In this document: in pieces, positions 30,692 to 40,180 of the stretch
How positions within the stretch are numbered: the first letter of the stretch is position 1
Layout of the letters: each line of letters starts with the position of its first letter
Origin: Candidatus Aquidulcis sp.
Lineage (GTDB): Bacteria > Chloroflexota > Anaerolineae > UBA4142
Direction: 5' to 3'
NCBI GenBank assembly: GCA_020723345.1
Contig: DYJA01000009.1
Location: 57,513 to 121,512 of the forward strand
Length of the DNA stretch: 64,000 bases
Made by a program: the position numbers and the translations under genes
Notes under the pieces: generated by a model
Database searches by the model: none
The model's input: the letters and a program-made list of their open reading frames with translations, nothing else
Told to the model about the DNA's origin: nothing

Positions 30692-31381
30692 ATGCCAATT
30701 GATCTTGAACTAGAAAGCGTCTTGCGCCCGCCCGAAGTGTCGATGGTGCCATACCCGCCCAAAGTCGTCACGCTCGCCAATGGCAAGCAGATGGTCGTGC
30801 GCGAAATCACGCGCGAGGACGTGCCGCGCATGCTCGAAGCGGTGCGCCCGATCACGACGTACGAACGCGATTACTACGACATCGTCGCGTCGCGCGTCTA
30901 CGCCGAACTGCTCGCGTGGTACCGCTGGCGCATCGTCAACGAATTTTGTTTGATCGCGCAGATTGACGGGATGCTCGTCGGGCTCGTCAACAGCCGGATG
31001 CTGAACGCGAAAACTGGAATGAGTCTGCACACGCTCACGACCGATCGCGGCTTGCGGATCGGCTCGCATATGTTCGCGGCGAAGATGGAACATCACATCG
31101 AGTACCTCAAGCAGGAAGAAGTGTTGATCGTCGCGGAAAGTCCCATCGGTTTTCGCCGGTGGATGATCGAGTACGGACTAGAGCCGACGAACATCCCACA
31201 CGAACTTGGCGGCGCGCTGTCGTTCCGTTTGTCGAAGGAATTGTACTACGCGACCAAGGATCGGCTCGTCGTCGGCGACCGCCCCGTGCCGAAAGAATTA
31301 TTGGACAAGGCGATGGAAGACATCATCGTCGTGGATGAGAAAACGGTCGCGCAAAAAATCTGCGGCGTGAAAGGGCGATGA
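30692..31381 (+). CDS. GNAT-like N-acetyltransferase domain protein
   Basis: VVREITREDVPRMLEAVRP ... LIAQIDGMLVGLVNSRML; family assignment tentative. Confidence 0.5.
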   Translation: MPIDLELESVLRPPEVSMVPYPPKVVTLANGKQMVVREITREDVPRMLEAVRPITTYERDYYDIVASRVYAELLAWYRWRIVNEFCLIAQIDGMLVGLVNSRMLNAKTGMSLHTLTTDRGLRIGSHMFAAKMEHHIEYLKQEEVLIVAESPIGFRRWMIEYGLEPTNIPHELGGALSFRLSKELYYATKDRLVVGDRPVPKELLDKAMEDIIVVDEKTVAQKICGVKGR

Positions 31382-31403
31382 CGATGAGACACACAACTGC
31401 AAT

Positions 31404-31526
31404 TGTCATTGCGAGGAGCATCCTGAGCGGAGCGACGGTTTTTGTCGCGGAGTCGAAGGATCGCGACGAAGCAATCCCCAACTTGCGACGTGGAGATTGC
31501 TTCGCAAAAAACGCTCGCAATGACAA
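31404..31526. repeat. Dispersed inverted repeat TGTCATTGCGAGGAGC...GCTCGCAATGACA
   Basis: Copies at 34808-34928 and 57586-57667. Confidence 0.85.
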
Positions 31527-31544
31527 TGCGAAAGAGGTGACACG

Positions 31545-32735
31545 ATGAGGCCAGTTGCAATAGTTGGCGCAGGAATGATCCCGTTCGGTCGCCGCGACGA
31601 CGACAACTTGATGGATATGCTCGCGTACGCGTCGCTCAATGCGCTCGACGATGCCGGACTGGGCGACAAGGGCGTGCAGGCGGTCTACGTCGCGAATATG
31701 GGCGCGGGCATGTTGAATCACCAAATGTCGGTCGCGAGCGCGCTCGTCGACCGCTTGAGTCTTTTACCTGCCGCCGCGGAATCGATCGAAAATGGTCCCG
31801 CGTCCGGCGCATCGGCGATCAAGAACGGCTTGCTCGCGGTCGCGTCCGGTTACTACGATCTCGTCCTCGTCGTCGGCGGCGAAAAGATGCGCGATGTCTC
31901 CGGCTGGCGCGCGACCGATTTCGTCGCATCCATGACGCACCCAACCGCCGAGTACATTTACGGCATCACGCTGCCGGGAATGGCGGGAATGTTCACACGA
32001 TTGTATATGCAAAAGTACGGCGTCACGCGCGAACATCTCGTCCAGGTCGCGATCAAGAATCAAGAGATGGGCGCGCTCAATCCGTACGCGCACGTCGAAT
32101 CGCGTATCACGCACGAAGGCATCGTGGATTCGTGGCATTCGCGCGTGAACAATCCGCCCGTCGCCGATCCGCTGCATCTGTACGACGTTTGCCCGGTCAG
32201 CGATGGCGCGGCAGCCGTGATTCTCGCGCCGCTCGATCGCGTCAAAGAATTTAAAAAGACGCCGATTGTGATTGCGGGGTTTGGTCAAGCGACCGACACT
32301 CACACCTTGCAAGAACGCGACGACCCGACCGATCTCAAAGCGGTCACGCTCGCCGCGCAGCAAGCGTTCGAAATGGCGAAGATGAAGCCGAGCGACATTC
32401 ACGTCGCGGAATTGCACGACGCGTTCACGATTCTCGAAATCGCGGAGAGCGAGCACGTCGGCTTTTTCAAGAAAGGTGAAGGCGCGAAAGCAGTCGAGCA
32501 AGGCAAGACGAAACTCGGCGGACAGATTCCGATCAACGTTTCCGGCGGTCTCAAAGCGCGCGGACATCCGGTCGGTGCGACCGGCGTCGCGCAAGTTGTG
32601 GACATCGTTTGGCAACTACGTCACGAACTGCCGAAGGAACGCCAGGTGCAAAACGCGGTGAACGGTTTGACCGTCAACTTTGGCGGATTCGGCAACAATG
32701 TTTTGTCGTTCATTCTGCGGAGAGGTGACAAATGA
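31545..32735 (+). CDS. Thiolase-family protein (acetyl-CoA acetyltransferase-like)
   Basis: VAIVGAGMIPFGRR, HVAELHDAFTILEIAESEHVGFF, INVSGGLKARGHPVGATGVAQ. Confidence 0.92.
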   Translation: MRPVAIVGAGMIPFGRRDDDNLMDMLAYASLNALDDAGLGDKGVQAVYVANMGAGMLNHQMSVASALVDRLSLLPAAAESIENGPASGASAIKNGLLAVASGYYDLVLVVGGEKMRDVSGWRATDFVASMTHPTAEYIYGITLPGMAGMFTRLYMQKYGVTREHLVQVAIKNQEMGALNPYAHVESRITHEGIVDSWHSRVNNPPVADPLHLYDVCPVSDGAAAVILAPLDRVKEFKKTPIVIAGFGQATDTHTLQERDDPTDLKAVTLAAQQAFEMAKMKPSDIHVAELHDAFTILEIAESEHVGFFKKGEGAKAVEQGKTKLGGQIPINVSGGLKARGHPVGATGVAQVVDIVWQLRHELPKERQVQNAVNGLTVNFGGFGNNVLSFILRRGDK

Positions 32736-33085
32736 AAAAGATCGACATTGTCGCGTACAAGTGCAAAAAATGCGGCAAACTGCACTTCCCGCAACACGAC
32801 CGCTGTCTCGCGTGCAAGGGGCGCGAGTTTGAAAAAATCGCGCCGCAAGGGAACGCGAAACTGATCACCTTTTCGCAGATCTTCAATTTGCCGTGGGGCT
32901 TTGACAATCGCTTTATCTTCGTCGGCGTCGCGGAATTTGAGAACGGCGTCAAGGCGATGGGGCAGATCGCCGCGAACGCGCCGGCGGATTTGAAACTCGG
33001 CATGACGCTCAAACCAACCTGGGATGTGGTGCGCGTGATCTCCGGCGAAAATGTGTACGGGCTCAAGTTCGAACCGATTCGTTGA
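32732..33085 (+). CDS. Zn-ribbon/OB-fold (DUF35-like) protein
   Basis: YKCKKCGKLHFPQHDRCLACKGREFEKI zinc ribbon; overlaps thiolase. Confidence 0.88.
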   Translation: MKKIDIVAYKCKKCGKLHFPQHDRCLACKGREFEKIAPQGNAKLITFSQIFNLPWGFDNRFIFVGVAEFENGVKAMGQIAANAPADLKLGMTLKPTWDVVRVISGENVYGLKFEPIR

Positions 33086-33150
33086 TTGCGCGCGGTCGAT
33101 CTTTAACAACCGCATATTTTCCATCGGCAATCTCCGATCACTTTCGTATC

Positions 33151-33407
33151 TGTCATTTCGAGACTACATACCGCCGCGCGGTATGTTCGCACTCAGAAAC
33201 GCGCATGGTTTGTAGTAAGCGACGCAGCGAAGTTCGCGGAGTCGCGTTTGCCAGCGACAACGGCACTCCGCTCCGCTACGTGCCGGACTACAAACGCAAG
33301 TTTCTGGGTAGCGGAGCGAGAAATCTCTGATGGCGACCGCGAGATTTCTCGTCGGCGATCCTTCGACTCCGCTAACGCTCCGCTCAGGACGCCTCCTCGA
33401 AATGACA
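33151..33407. repeat. Nested dispersed repeats: TGTCATTTCGAG...CTCGAAATGACA interrupted by GTTTGTAGT...ACTACAAAC element
   Basis: Outer ends match 18636/21916 family; inner 33208-33295 element matches 45843-45935. Confidence 0.75.
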
Positions 33408-33420
33408 CTAATGCGTTCGT

Positions 33421-33448
33421 TTGACACGCCACGCGTTTTTCATATAAT
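33421..33448 (+). promoter_or_regulatory. Sigma70-like promoter for pyr operon
   Basis: TTGACA-16 bp-TATAAT. Confidence 0.75.
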
Positions 33449-33570
33449 GGTCGCAGTGTACAGCGACGATATGACACGCGCCCGCGGATTTGAATTGCTC
33501 GATCCCTGCACTCTGGCGGCGGATCCGAATTTCCGAATCCCTGCCCAGCGCGTTCTTCGTTTTGACATTT

Positions 33571-33601
33571 GAGAGAGCCGATTTTATCGGCTCTCTTTTT
33601 T
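33571..33601 (+). terminator. Leader terminator/attenuator hairpin upstream of pyrC
   Basis: GAGAGAGCCGATTTTATCGGCTCTCTTTTTT hairpin plus T-tract between promoter and pyrC. Confidence 0.85.
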
Positions 33602-33645
33602 GTGTCTTGGCTCTGGTGTGCATCGACAGGTAATGGAAATGAATT

Positions 33646-33718
33646 GGACACTGATTCACACGGGTTTTCACTGATTTATTTTTGCCCAATCTGTGTTCAT
33701 CCGTGTTTATCTGTGTCC
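33646..33718. repeat. GGACACTGATT...AATCTGTGTTCATCCGTGTTTATCTGTGTCC dispersed repeat
   Basis: Related copies at 47927-48033 and 63902-63968. Confidence 0.8.
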
Positions 33719-33735
33719 TATTCTCAGGAAGGTAT

Positions 33736-34830
33736 ATGCCAATTCTCAAACTACCCGGCCTGATCGATCCGCACGTGCATCTGCGCGAGCCGGGCGCGCC
33801 GCACAAAGAAACCTGGGACACCGGAACCGCTGCCGCGCTCGCGGGTGGATTCACCTGCGTGCTCGACATGCCCAACAACACGCCGCCGGTCGTCGACGCG
33901 ACCGCGCTGTCCGCGAAAGATCGCGTTGCGCGCGAGCACGCGCGCTGCGATTACGGATTTCACCTCGGCGCGAACGAAGAGAACGCCGCCGACACTGCCG
34001 CGCTCGCGCCGTATACTGTCGGGCTGAAGATGTATCTCGATCAAACTTTCGGTCCGCTGAAAATGGAGGGACTGGGCGCGCTGATCGCGCACGCGCGCGC
34101 GTGGCATCCCGATCATCCGTTGCTGTGCCACGCCGAAGGTCGCACGATAGCGGCGGCGATCCTGGCAGCGCATCTCGCCGGTCGCGCGATTCACATCTGC
34201 CACGTCAGTCGCAAAGACGAAATCGAGCTGATTCGCGCGGCAAAAGAACAGGGCATCCGCGTCACCTGCGAAGTCACGCCGCATCATCTTTTCCTCACCG
34301 ACGCGGATATTCCGGCAATCGGACCAGGACGCGCGGAAGTGCGTCCGCGCTTGGCAACGGCGGCGGATCGCGACGCGCTGCGCGCGAATCTCACCATCGT
34401 CGATTGCTTCGCGACCGATCACGCGCCGCACACCTTGCCTGAAAAAGATTCGGAGAACCCGCCGCCCGGTTTTCCCGGACTCGAAACCGCGCTGCCGCTT
34501 TATCTCGCGCTCGTGGACGCCGGGTTGCTGACGCTCAACGGTTTGATCGAGCGCGTGGTCACCAACCCGCGCCGGATCTTCGGATTGCCGGAACAAACCG
34601 AAACCTGGGTTGAAGTGGACACCGCTGCCGTATGGCAAGTCCACGGCGCCGATTTGTTCACGCGCGCGCGCTGGTCGCCGTTTGAAGGATGGACGATGCG
34701 CGGGGGCGTGACCCGAGTCGTGCTGAATGGCAAAGACGCCTTTCGTGACGGAACGATTGTTGCTGCGCCCGGCAGTGGGCGCAACGTTCGAAAATCAATC
34801 AACGAAATGTCATTGCGAGGAGCATCCTGA
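33736..34830 (+). CDS. pyrC: Dihydroorotase-type amidohydrolase
   Basis: [62 protein letters not shown]; next to pyrB. Confidence 0.92.
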   Translation: MPILKLPGLIDPHVHLREPGAPHKETWDTGTAAALAGGFTCVLDMPNNTPPVVDATALSAKDRVAREHARCDYGFHLGANEENAADTAALAPYTVGLKMYLDQTFGPLKMEGLGALIAHARAWHPDHPLLCHAEGRTIAAAILAAHLAGRAIHICHVSRKDEIELIRAAKEQGIRVTCEVTPHHLFLTDADIPAIGPGRAEVRPRLATAADRDALRANLTIVDCFATDHAPHTLPEKDSENPPPGFPGLETALPLYLALVDAGLLTLNGLIERVVTNPRRIFGLPEQTETWVEVDTAAVWQVHGADLFTRARWSPFEGWTMRGGVTRVVLNGKDAFRDGTIVAAPGSGRNVRKSINEMSLRGAS

Positions 34831-34928
34831 GCGGAGCAGCGGTTTCTGCTGCGAAGTCGAAGGATGCGACGAAGCAATCCCCAAATCGCGAGATGGGGAT
34901 TGCCTCGCAGAAAACGCTCGCAATGACA
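34808..34928. repeat. Dispersed inverted repeat TGTCATTGCGAGGAGC...CGCTCGCAATGACA
   Basis: First bases encode last residues MSLRGAS* of the dihydroorotase. Confidence 0.85.
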
Positions 34929-34946
34929 AAGGAAAGGAAAAAGTCA

Positions 34947-35945
34947 ATGTCCATTCAAACGAGCAACCACAAACGATCGGAGCGCAAAGCGCACCTGCCT
35001 TTCGGCGAAAAGCGCGAGGGGCGATTGTACGGCAAGCCCATTCTGTCCGTGCTCCAATTCTCGCGCGACGACCTCGAAGAAATCTTCATGGTCGCGGAAG
35101 AAATGCGGATGATGGTCGAGCGCGTCGGCACGTTCGATTTGCTCAAAGGCAAAGTGCTCGCATGCTTGTTCTACGAACCTTCTACGCGCACCTCGTCGTC
35201 ATTCATCGCCGCGATCGAACGACTGGGCGGCAGCGCGATTCCGATCAACGAAGTCCGCTACTCGTCGGTCACGAAAGGCGAATCGCTGCCCGACACCGTG
35301 CGCACGCTCGAAGCGTACGCCGACGTGATCGTCTTGCGTCATCCGGAAACCGGCGCGGCGGCGACTGCCGCGAAATATCTGCGTAAGCCAATCATCAACG
35401 CGGGCGATGGTACCGGCGAACATCCAACCCAGGCATTGCTTGATTTGTTCACGATTCGCGAAGAACTGGGACGCATTGACGGACTCACCGTCACGATGCT
35501 CGGCGATTTGAAATATGGTCGCACTGTCCATTCGCTTGCGCGCTTGCTCGCGCTCTACAACGCGAAACTGAATTACGTCGCGCCCGATTTGCTGCGAATG
35601 CCGCCGAAGATCATCGAAGAACTCAAGCAGCGCGGCATCTCGCAGACCGAACACAAAGCGCTGGACGATGTGCTGGGCGCGACCGACGTGCTGTACGTGA
35701 CGCGCGTGCAAAAAGAACGATTCGAAAACCCCGACGAGTACGAATCGGTCAAGAACGCGTACACGATCACGCCCGACACGATGACGCGCGCGAAAGAGCA
35801 GATGGTGCTGATGCACCCGCTGCCGCGCGTCACCGAAATCGCGATTGAAGTAGACGACGATCCGCGCGCGGCGTATTTCCGCCAGATGGAGTACGGGCTG
35901 TACGTTCGCATGGCGCTGCTGGCGATGGTCTTGGGGAAAGCGTGA
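34947..35945 (+). CDS. pyrB: Aspartate carbamoyltransferase
   Basis: [59 protein letters not shown]. Confidence 0.95.
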   Translation: MSIQTSNHKRSERKAHLPFGEKREGRLYGKPILSVLQFSRDDLEEIFMVAEEMRMMVERVGTFDLLKGKVLACLFYEPSTRTSSSFIAAIERLGGSAIPINEVRYSSVTKGESLPDTVRTLEAYADVIVLRHPETGAAATAAKYLRKPIINAGDGTGEHPTQALLDLFTIREELGRIDGLTVTMLGDLKYGRTVHSLARLLALYNAKLNYVAPDLLRMPPKIIEELKQRGISQTEHKALDDVLGATDVLYVTRVQKERFENPDEYESVKNAYTITPDTMTRAKEQMVLMHPLPRVTEIAIEVDDDPRAAYFRQMEYGLYVRMALLAMVLGKA

Positions 35946-36015
35946 TGTTCGTAGTGGGCGATTCATCGCCGCATCTTGCGCGAAAGCGCATACTACGAAC
36001 AAAGTTGGGCAAACC

Positions 36016-37395
36016 ATGAGCAAAAGTTTTTTCGACTGGCTCGACGAAACCGCGCGAGCGCGCGCTAGTTTGCTCTGCGTCGGTCTCGATCCCAGGGTCA
36101 ACGACGCGAGCGCGCTGCGCGGGGAATGTTTTCGCGTGATCGACACGACCGCCGAATTTGCCGCGGCGTTCAAAGCGAACAGCGCATTCTTTGAGGTGTT
36201 CGGCGCGGACGGGTTTGCCGCGCTGCGCGACGTGATCGCGCGCGTGCCGCCTGACATTCCGGTGATTCTCGACGCCAAGCGCGGCGACATTGCCGACACG
36301 TCGGACGCGTACGCGCGCGCGGCGTTCGATTATCTCGGCGCGCACGCGATCACAGTCAATCCGTACCTGGGTCGCGATGCGCTTGCGCCATTTCTCGCGC
36401 GACCGGAGCGCGGCGCGTTCTTGCTCTGCAAAACGTCCAACCCAGGCGCGGACGAATTTCAGTCGCTCGAAACGCCGGAGGGCGCGCTATTTCAAGTCGT
36501 CGCGGAAAACGCGCGCGGATGGAACACGAACGCGAACCTGGGTCTCGTCGTCGGCGCGACGGATCCCGCCGCGCTCGCGCGCGTGCGCGCAGCCGCGCCC
36601 GACTTGTGGTTTCTCGTCCCCGGCGTCGGAACGCAAGGCGGCGATCTAGCCGCCGCGCTCGCCGCCGGTTTGCGCGCCGACGGCTTGGGGATGTTGATCA
36701 ATGTGTCGCGCGCGATTGCGTCCGCGCCGGATCCGCGCGCAGAGGCAAAACGTCTGCGCGATGAGATCAATCACCACCGGAGACCTGTCAGGTTTGCCAA
36801 ACCTGACAGGTCTGAACTAGCGCGCGATCTGATCGATTCCGAGTGCATTCGCTTTGGGCAGTTCACGCTAAAGTCCGGCAACGTCTCGCCGATTTACCTT
36901 GATCTGCGCCAGTTCGTCGCGCATCCAAGAATCCTGCGGCGCGTCGCGCGCGCGTACGCGCGCAAATTGCGCGAGTTGGAATTCGATCGCCTTGCCGGAA
37001 TCCCGTACGCCGCGCTGCCGATCGCGACCGCGATCGCGCTGGAAATGGAGCGTCCGCTGATCTATCCGCGTCGCGAAGCGAAGGAGTACGGGACGCGCGC
37101 GAGCATCGAAGGCAAGTTCGCGCCAGGAGAAACGGTCGTCGTCATCGACGATCTGGCGACGACCGGCGGATCGAAGATCGAAACTATCGAAAAACTGACG
37201 AGCGCGGGTCTAATCGTGCGCGATATCGTTGTGCTGATTGATCGCGAGCAAGGCGCGCGCGAATCGCTCGCGGTGGTGGGGTATGCGCTGCACGCCATCG
37301 TCACGCTGCGCGAACTGCTGGACGAGTTGCGGCAATCGGGCGCGATCACGCTGGAGCAATTCGCGCAGGTGACCGCGTACCTGGGATCGATTTGA
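36016..37395 (+). CDS. pyrFE: Bifunctional orotidine-5'-phosphate decarboxylase / orotate phosphoribosyltransferase fusion
   Basis: PyrF: LLCVGLDPRVND, ILDAKRGDIADTSDAYARAAFDYLGAHAITVNPYLG; PyrE: ECIRFGQFTLKSGNVSPIYLDLR, VVVIDDLATTGGSK. Confidence 0.95.
   Translation: MSKSFFDWLDETARARASLLCVGLDPRVNDASALRGECFRVIDTTAEFAAAFKANSAFFEVFGADGFAALRDVIARVPPDIPVILDAKRGDIADTSDAYARAAFDYLGAHAITVNPYLGRDALAPFLARPERGAFLLCKTSNPGADEFQSLETPEGALFQVVAENARGWNTNANLGLVVGATDPAALARVRAAAPDLWFLVPGVGTQGGDLAAALAAGLRADGLGMLINVSRAIASAPDPRAEAKRLRDEINHHRRPVRFAKPDRSELARDLIDSECIRFGQFTLKSGNVSPIYLDLRQFVAHPRILRRVARAYARKLRELEFDRLAGIPYAALPIATAIALEMERPLIYPRREAKEYGTRASIEGKFAPGETVVVIDDLATTGGSKIETIEKLTSAGLIVRDIVVLIDREQGARESLAVVGYALHAIVTLRELLDELRQSGAITLEQFAQVTAYLGSI
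36781..36813. repeat. Palindrome AGACCTGTCAGGTTTGCCAAACCTGACAGGTCT at PyrF/PyrE junction
   Basis: Perfect 15-bp arms; family member at 46161-46194. Confidence 0.95.
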
Positions 37396-38441
37396 TGTAT
37401 TCGTTGCTGCGTTCTTTGCTTTTTCGGCTCGATCCCGAACAGATTCACGGACTGACGCTGGGACTGCTCCGGTTCGCCGGGAATTTTCCAATTACATATT
37501 ACTTGCTCCGCGCGATGTTTGAAGTACGCGATCCGCGACTCGAAATTAAAGTCTTCGGCGTCCGTTTCAAAAATCCGCTTGGACTCGCGGCGGGGTACGA
37601 CAAGGATGGAGTTGCCGTGCGCGGGCTGAGTTGTATCGGCTTTGGACACATTGAGGTCGGCACGGTGACGCGGCGCGCGCAACCCGGCAATCCGCGACCC
37701 AGGATCCATCGCGTACCGCAAGCGCGTGCGCTGATCAATAGCATGGGCTTTCCAAACGCGGGCGTGGACGCGCTGCGCGTTCCGCGCGACGCGACGTGCG
37801 TCGGCATCAATATCGGCAAGAGCAAAGAGACGCCGCTGGAGCAAGCCGCGCAAGATTACTGCGCGCTGCTCGAACGCGTGCACGCGCGAGCGGATTACGT
37901 CGCGCTGAACGTGAGCAGTCCGAACACGCCGGGCTTGCGCGCATTGCAAGCGCGTGCGGCAATCGAAGAGTTGTTGCGCGCGGTGATCGCGACGCGTGAT
38001 CGGCTTCAGCCGCGCGTGCCGCTGCTCGTCAAGATTTCGCCGGACATGACGGAATCGGAATTAGACGATTTGCTCGCGGTCGTCACCACGTGCGGCGTGG
38101 ATGGTGTGATCGCGACGAACACCACAACGAGCCGCGCGGGGTTATATCAGTACGAAAGCGTGACCGGCGGTTTGAGTGGCGCGCCGTTGCGGGCGCGCGC
38201 GACGGAGATCATTCGCTACATCGCGCGCCAAACTGCCGGCAAATTGCCCATCGTCGGCGTTGGCGGCGTCGCCAGCCCGGACGACGCGTTGGAAAAAATT
38301 CGCGCGGGCGCGTCGCTTGTTCAGATCTACACCGGCTTGGTCTACGCCGGTCCCGCGCTGATCCGCGCAATCAATCTTGGACTGATCCGCGCGTGTGAAC
38401 ACGAAGGCGTTCGGTCAATCGGGCAATTGGGCAATCGGTAA
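37395..38441 (+). CDS. pyrD: Dihydroorotate dehydrogenase (class 2)
   Basis: FKNPLGLAAGYDKDGVAVRGLSCIGFGHIEVGTVT, NVSSPNTPGLRALQ, GVGGVASPDDALEKIRAGASLVQIYTGLVY. Confidence 0.95.
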   Translation: MYSLLRSLLFRLDPEQIHGLTLGLLRFAGNFPITYYLLRAMFEVRDPRLEIKVFGVRFKNPLGLAAGYDKDGVAVRGLSCIGFGHIEVGTVTRRAQPGNPRPRIHRVPQARALINSMGFPNAGVDALRVPRDATCVGINIGKSKETPLEQAAQDYCALLERVHARADYVALNVSSPNTPGLRALQARAAIEELLRAVIATRDRLQPRVPLLVKISPDMTESELDDLLAVVTTCGVDGVIATNTTTSRAGLYQYESVTGGLSGAPLRARATEIIRYIARQTAGKLPIVGVGGVASPDDALEKIRAGASLVQIYTGLVYAGPALIRAINLGLIRACEHEGVRSIGQLGNR

Positions 38442-38488
38442 TCGGGCAATCAGTAATCGGGCAATCGGTAACCAGGAATCAGTCAGCT

Positions 38489-38544
38489 GAATACTGAATA
38501 CTGAATACTGAATACTGAATACTGAATACTGAACACTGAATACT
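38489..38544. repeat. Heptanucleotide tandem repeat (GAATACT)x8
   Basis: Eight consecutive units, one with a single substitution. Confidence 0.95.
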
Positions 38545-38681
38545 GATTCACTGATTGACTGATCGCCTGATCGCCTAGTTGCCTCAAAGAAAGGAGGAAC
38601 TGCGTACACAACCACGTGCCTCGCTCGCACAATCGTTATCAACCCTGCACGTATTTTTTTTCTGAGGAAGGAGTACTTGCA

Positions 38682-40097
38682 ATGGCAGTTGAAGCGAAAA
38701 AAGTCTTCGGCTATTTGCCGGATGACGTCCCCGATTGGGGTTCCATGATCAGTTTGGGTTTTCAGCAAGTCCTGACGATGTTTCCTGCTACCGTCTTGGT
38801 AGCCATCCTGACCAAGTTCGACGTGGGCGTGACTTTGCTCGCGAGCGGCTTGGGCACGATCATCGCGTTACTCGTCTCGGGTCGCAGGATCCCGATGTAC
38901 TATGGTTCGAGTTTTTCGTACATCGCGGTCGTCATCACGACGATGACGTTGTACGCCAAGAATTGTTTTGCCGATCCCAAGACCGTGTACTGCGCCGAAG
39001 GTGTTCGGATCGTGCAAGTCGGCATCATCGGCACCGCCGTCTTGGAAATTCTGGTCGGCTTGCTGATCATGCGGATCGGCAAGGCGGCGTTGGACAAAGT
39101 GTTGCCGCCGGTCATTACCGGTAGCGTCGCGGTTGTCATTGGCATCGCGTTGGCTTATGAAGCGATCAAGATGGCAGCCGGTGCGGCTGTCGGGGGAGCG
39201 GTAGATCAGGCAAGTGTCCACTGGTTAGTCGCGTTCATTACCTTGATCATCACGATCGCGTTCTCGGTCTATCTGCAAAATCGCGGCTTGCTCGGCATGT
39301 TGCCGATTTTGCTCGGCGCGATTGCCGGTTACATCGTCGCGATTCCGTTCGGCTTGGTAGATTTCTCGCGCGTGATGACGGAAGACTGGATTCGTGTGCC
39401 GCCGATCACGCTTCCGGCGTTTGAGAATCCCGCCGCGTGGGGCGCTGTCTTGAGTATCGCGCTGATCGCGATTGCGACGATTCCCGAATCCACCGCGCAC
39501 TTGTACCAGATGTCGCTCTACATTGACCAACTCGCGAAGGAGATCGGGCGCAAGCCGTTCGAGATCAAAAACCTGATCGGCTTGAACCTGGTTGCGGATG
39601 GCGCGGATGACGCCGTCGTCGGTTTGCTCGGCGGTTGCGCGGGCACGAACTACGGCGAGAACAACTCGCTGATGGCAATCACGCGCAACTATTCGATCCC
39701 GGTGTTGATGTGCGCCGGCGTCATCGCGATCTTGCTCGGTTTCGTCGGCAAACTCGCCGCGCTCGTCAACACGATCCCGGTTGCAGTGACCGGCGGTCTC
39801 GCGATCTATCTCTTCGGCGTGATCGGAATGCAAGGCGTCGCGTTGATCCAATCCGAACGCGTCAACTTGTTCGATCCGAAACAGTTGGCAATCGGCGCGA
39901 CGATCCTAGTCTGCGGCATCGGCGGCGCGATCGGGCTGCCGAACGGTTTGTTCCCGTTCCCGATTCCCGGCTTTTTCCCGAACGGCATCCCCGCCATCGT
40001 CTTCTCCGCCATCGTCGGCATTCTGATGCAGGTGTTGTTCCTCGTCCTCCCACCCAAGATGTTCGGCGTGCAAGAGCGCGAGAATATCAACACGTAA
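38682..40097 (+). CDS. Nucleobase:cation symporter-2 family permease (uracil/xanthine permease-like)
   Basis: SLGFQQVLTMFPATVLVAILTKFDVGVTLLASGLGTI, ENNSLMAITRNYSIPV. Confidence 0.9.
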   Translation: MAVEAKKVFGYLPDDVPDWGSMISLGFQQVLTMFPATVLVAILTKFDVGVTLLASGLGTIIALLVSGRRIPMYYGSSFSYIAVVITTMTLYAKNCFADPKTVYCAEGVRIVQVGIIGTAVLEILVGLLIMRIGKAALDKVLPPVITGSVAVVIGIALAYEAIKMAAGAAVGGAVDQASVHWLVAFITLIITIAFSVYLQNRGLLGMLPILLGAIAGYIVAIPFGLVDFSRVMTEDWIRVPPITLPAFENPAAWGAVLSIALIAIATIPESTAHLYQMSLYIDQLAKEIGRKPFEIKNLIGLNLVADGADDAVVGLLGGCAGTNYGENNSLMAITRNYSIPVLMCAGVIAILLGFVGKLAALVNTIPVAVTGGLAIYLFGVIGMQGVALIQSERVNLFDPKQLAIGATILVCGIGGAIGLPNGLFPFPIPGFFPNGIPAIVFSAIVGILMQVLFLVLPPKMFGVQERENINT

Positions 40098-40180
40098 GCA
40101 GTGAACAGTTAGCAGTAAACAGTGGACAGTGGACAGTGTAAGAACTGTTCACTGTTCACCGTTCACTATTAGGACTGACT

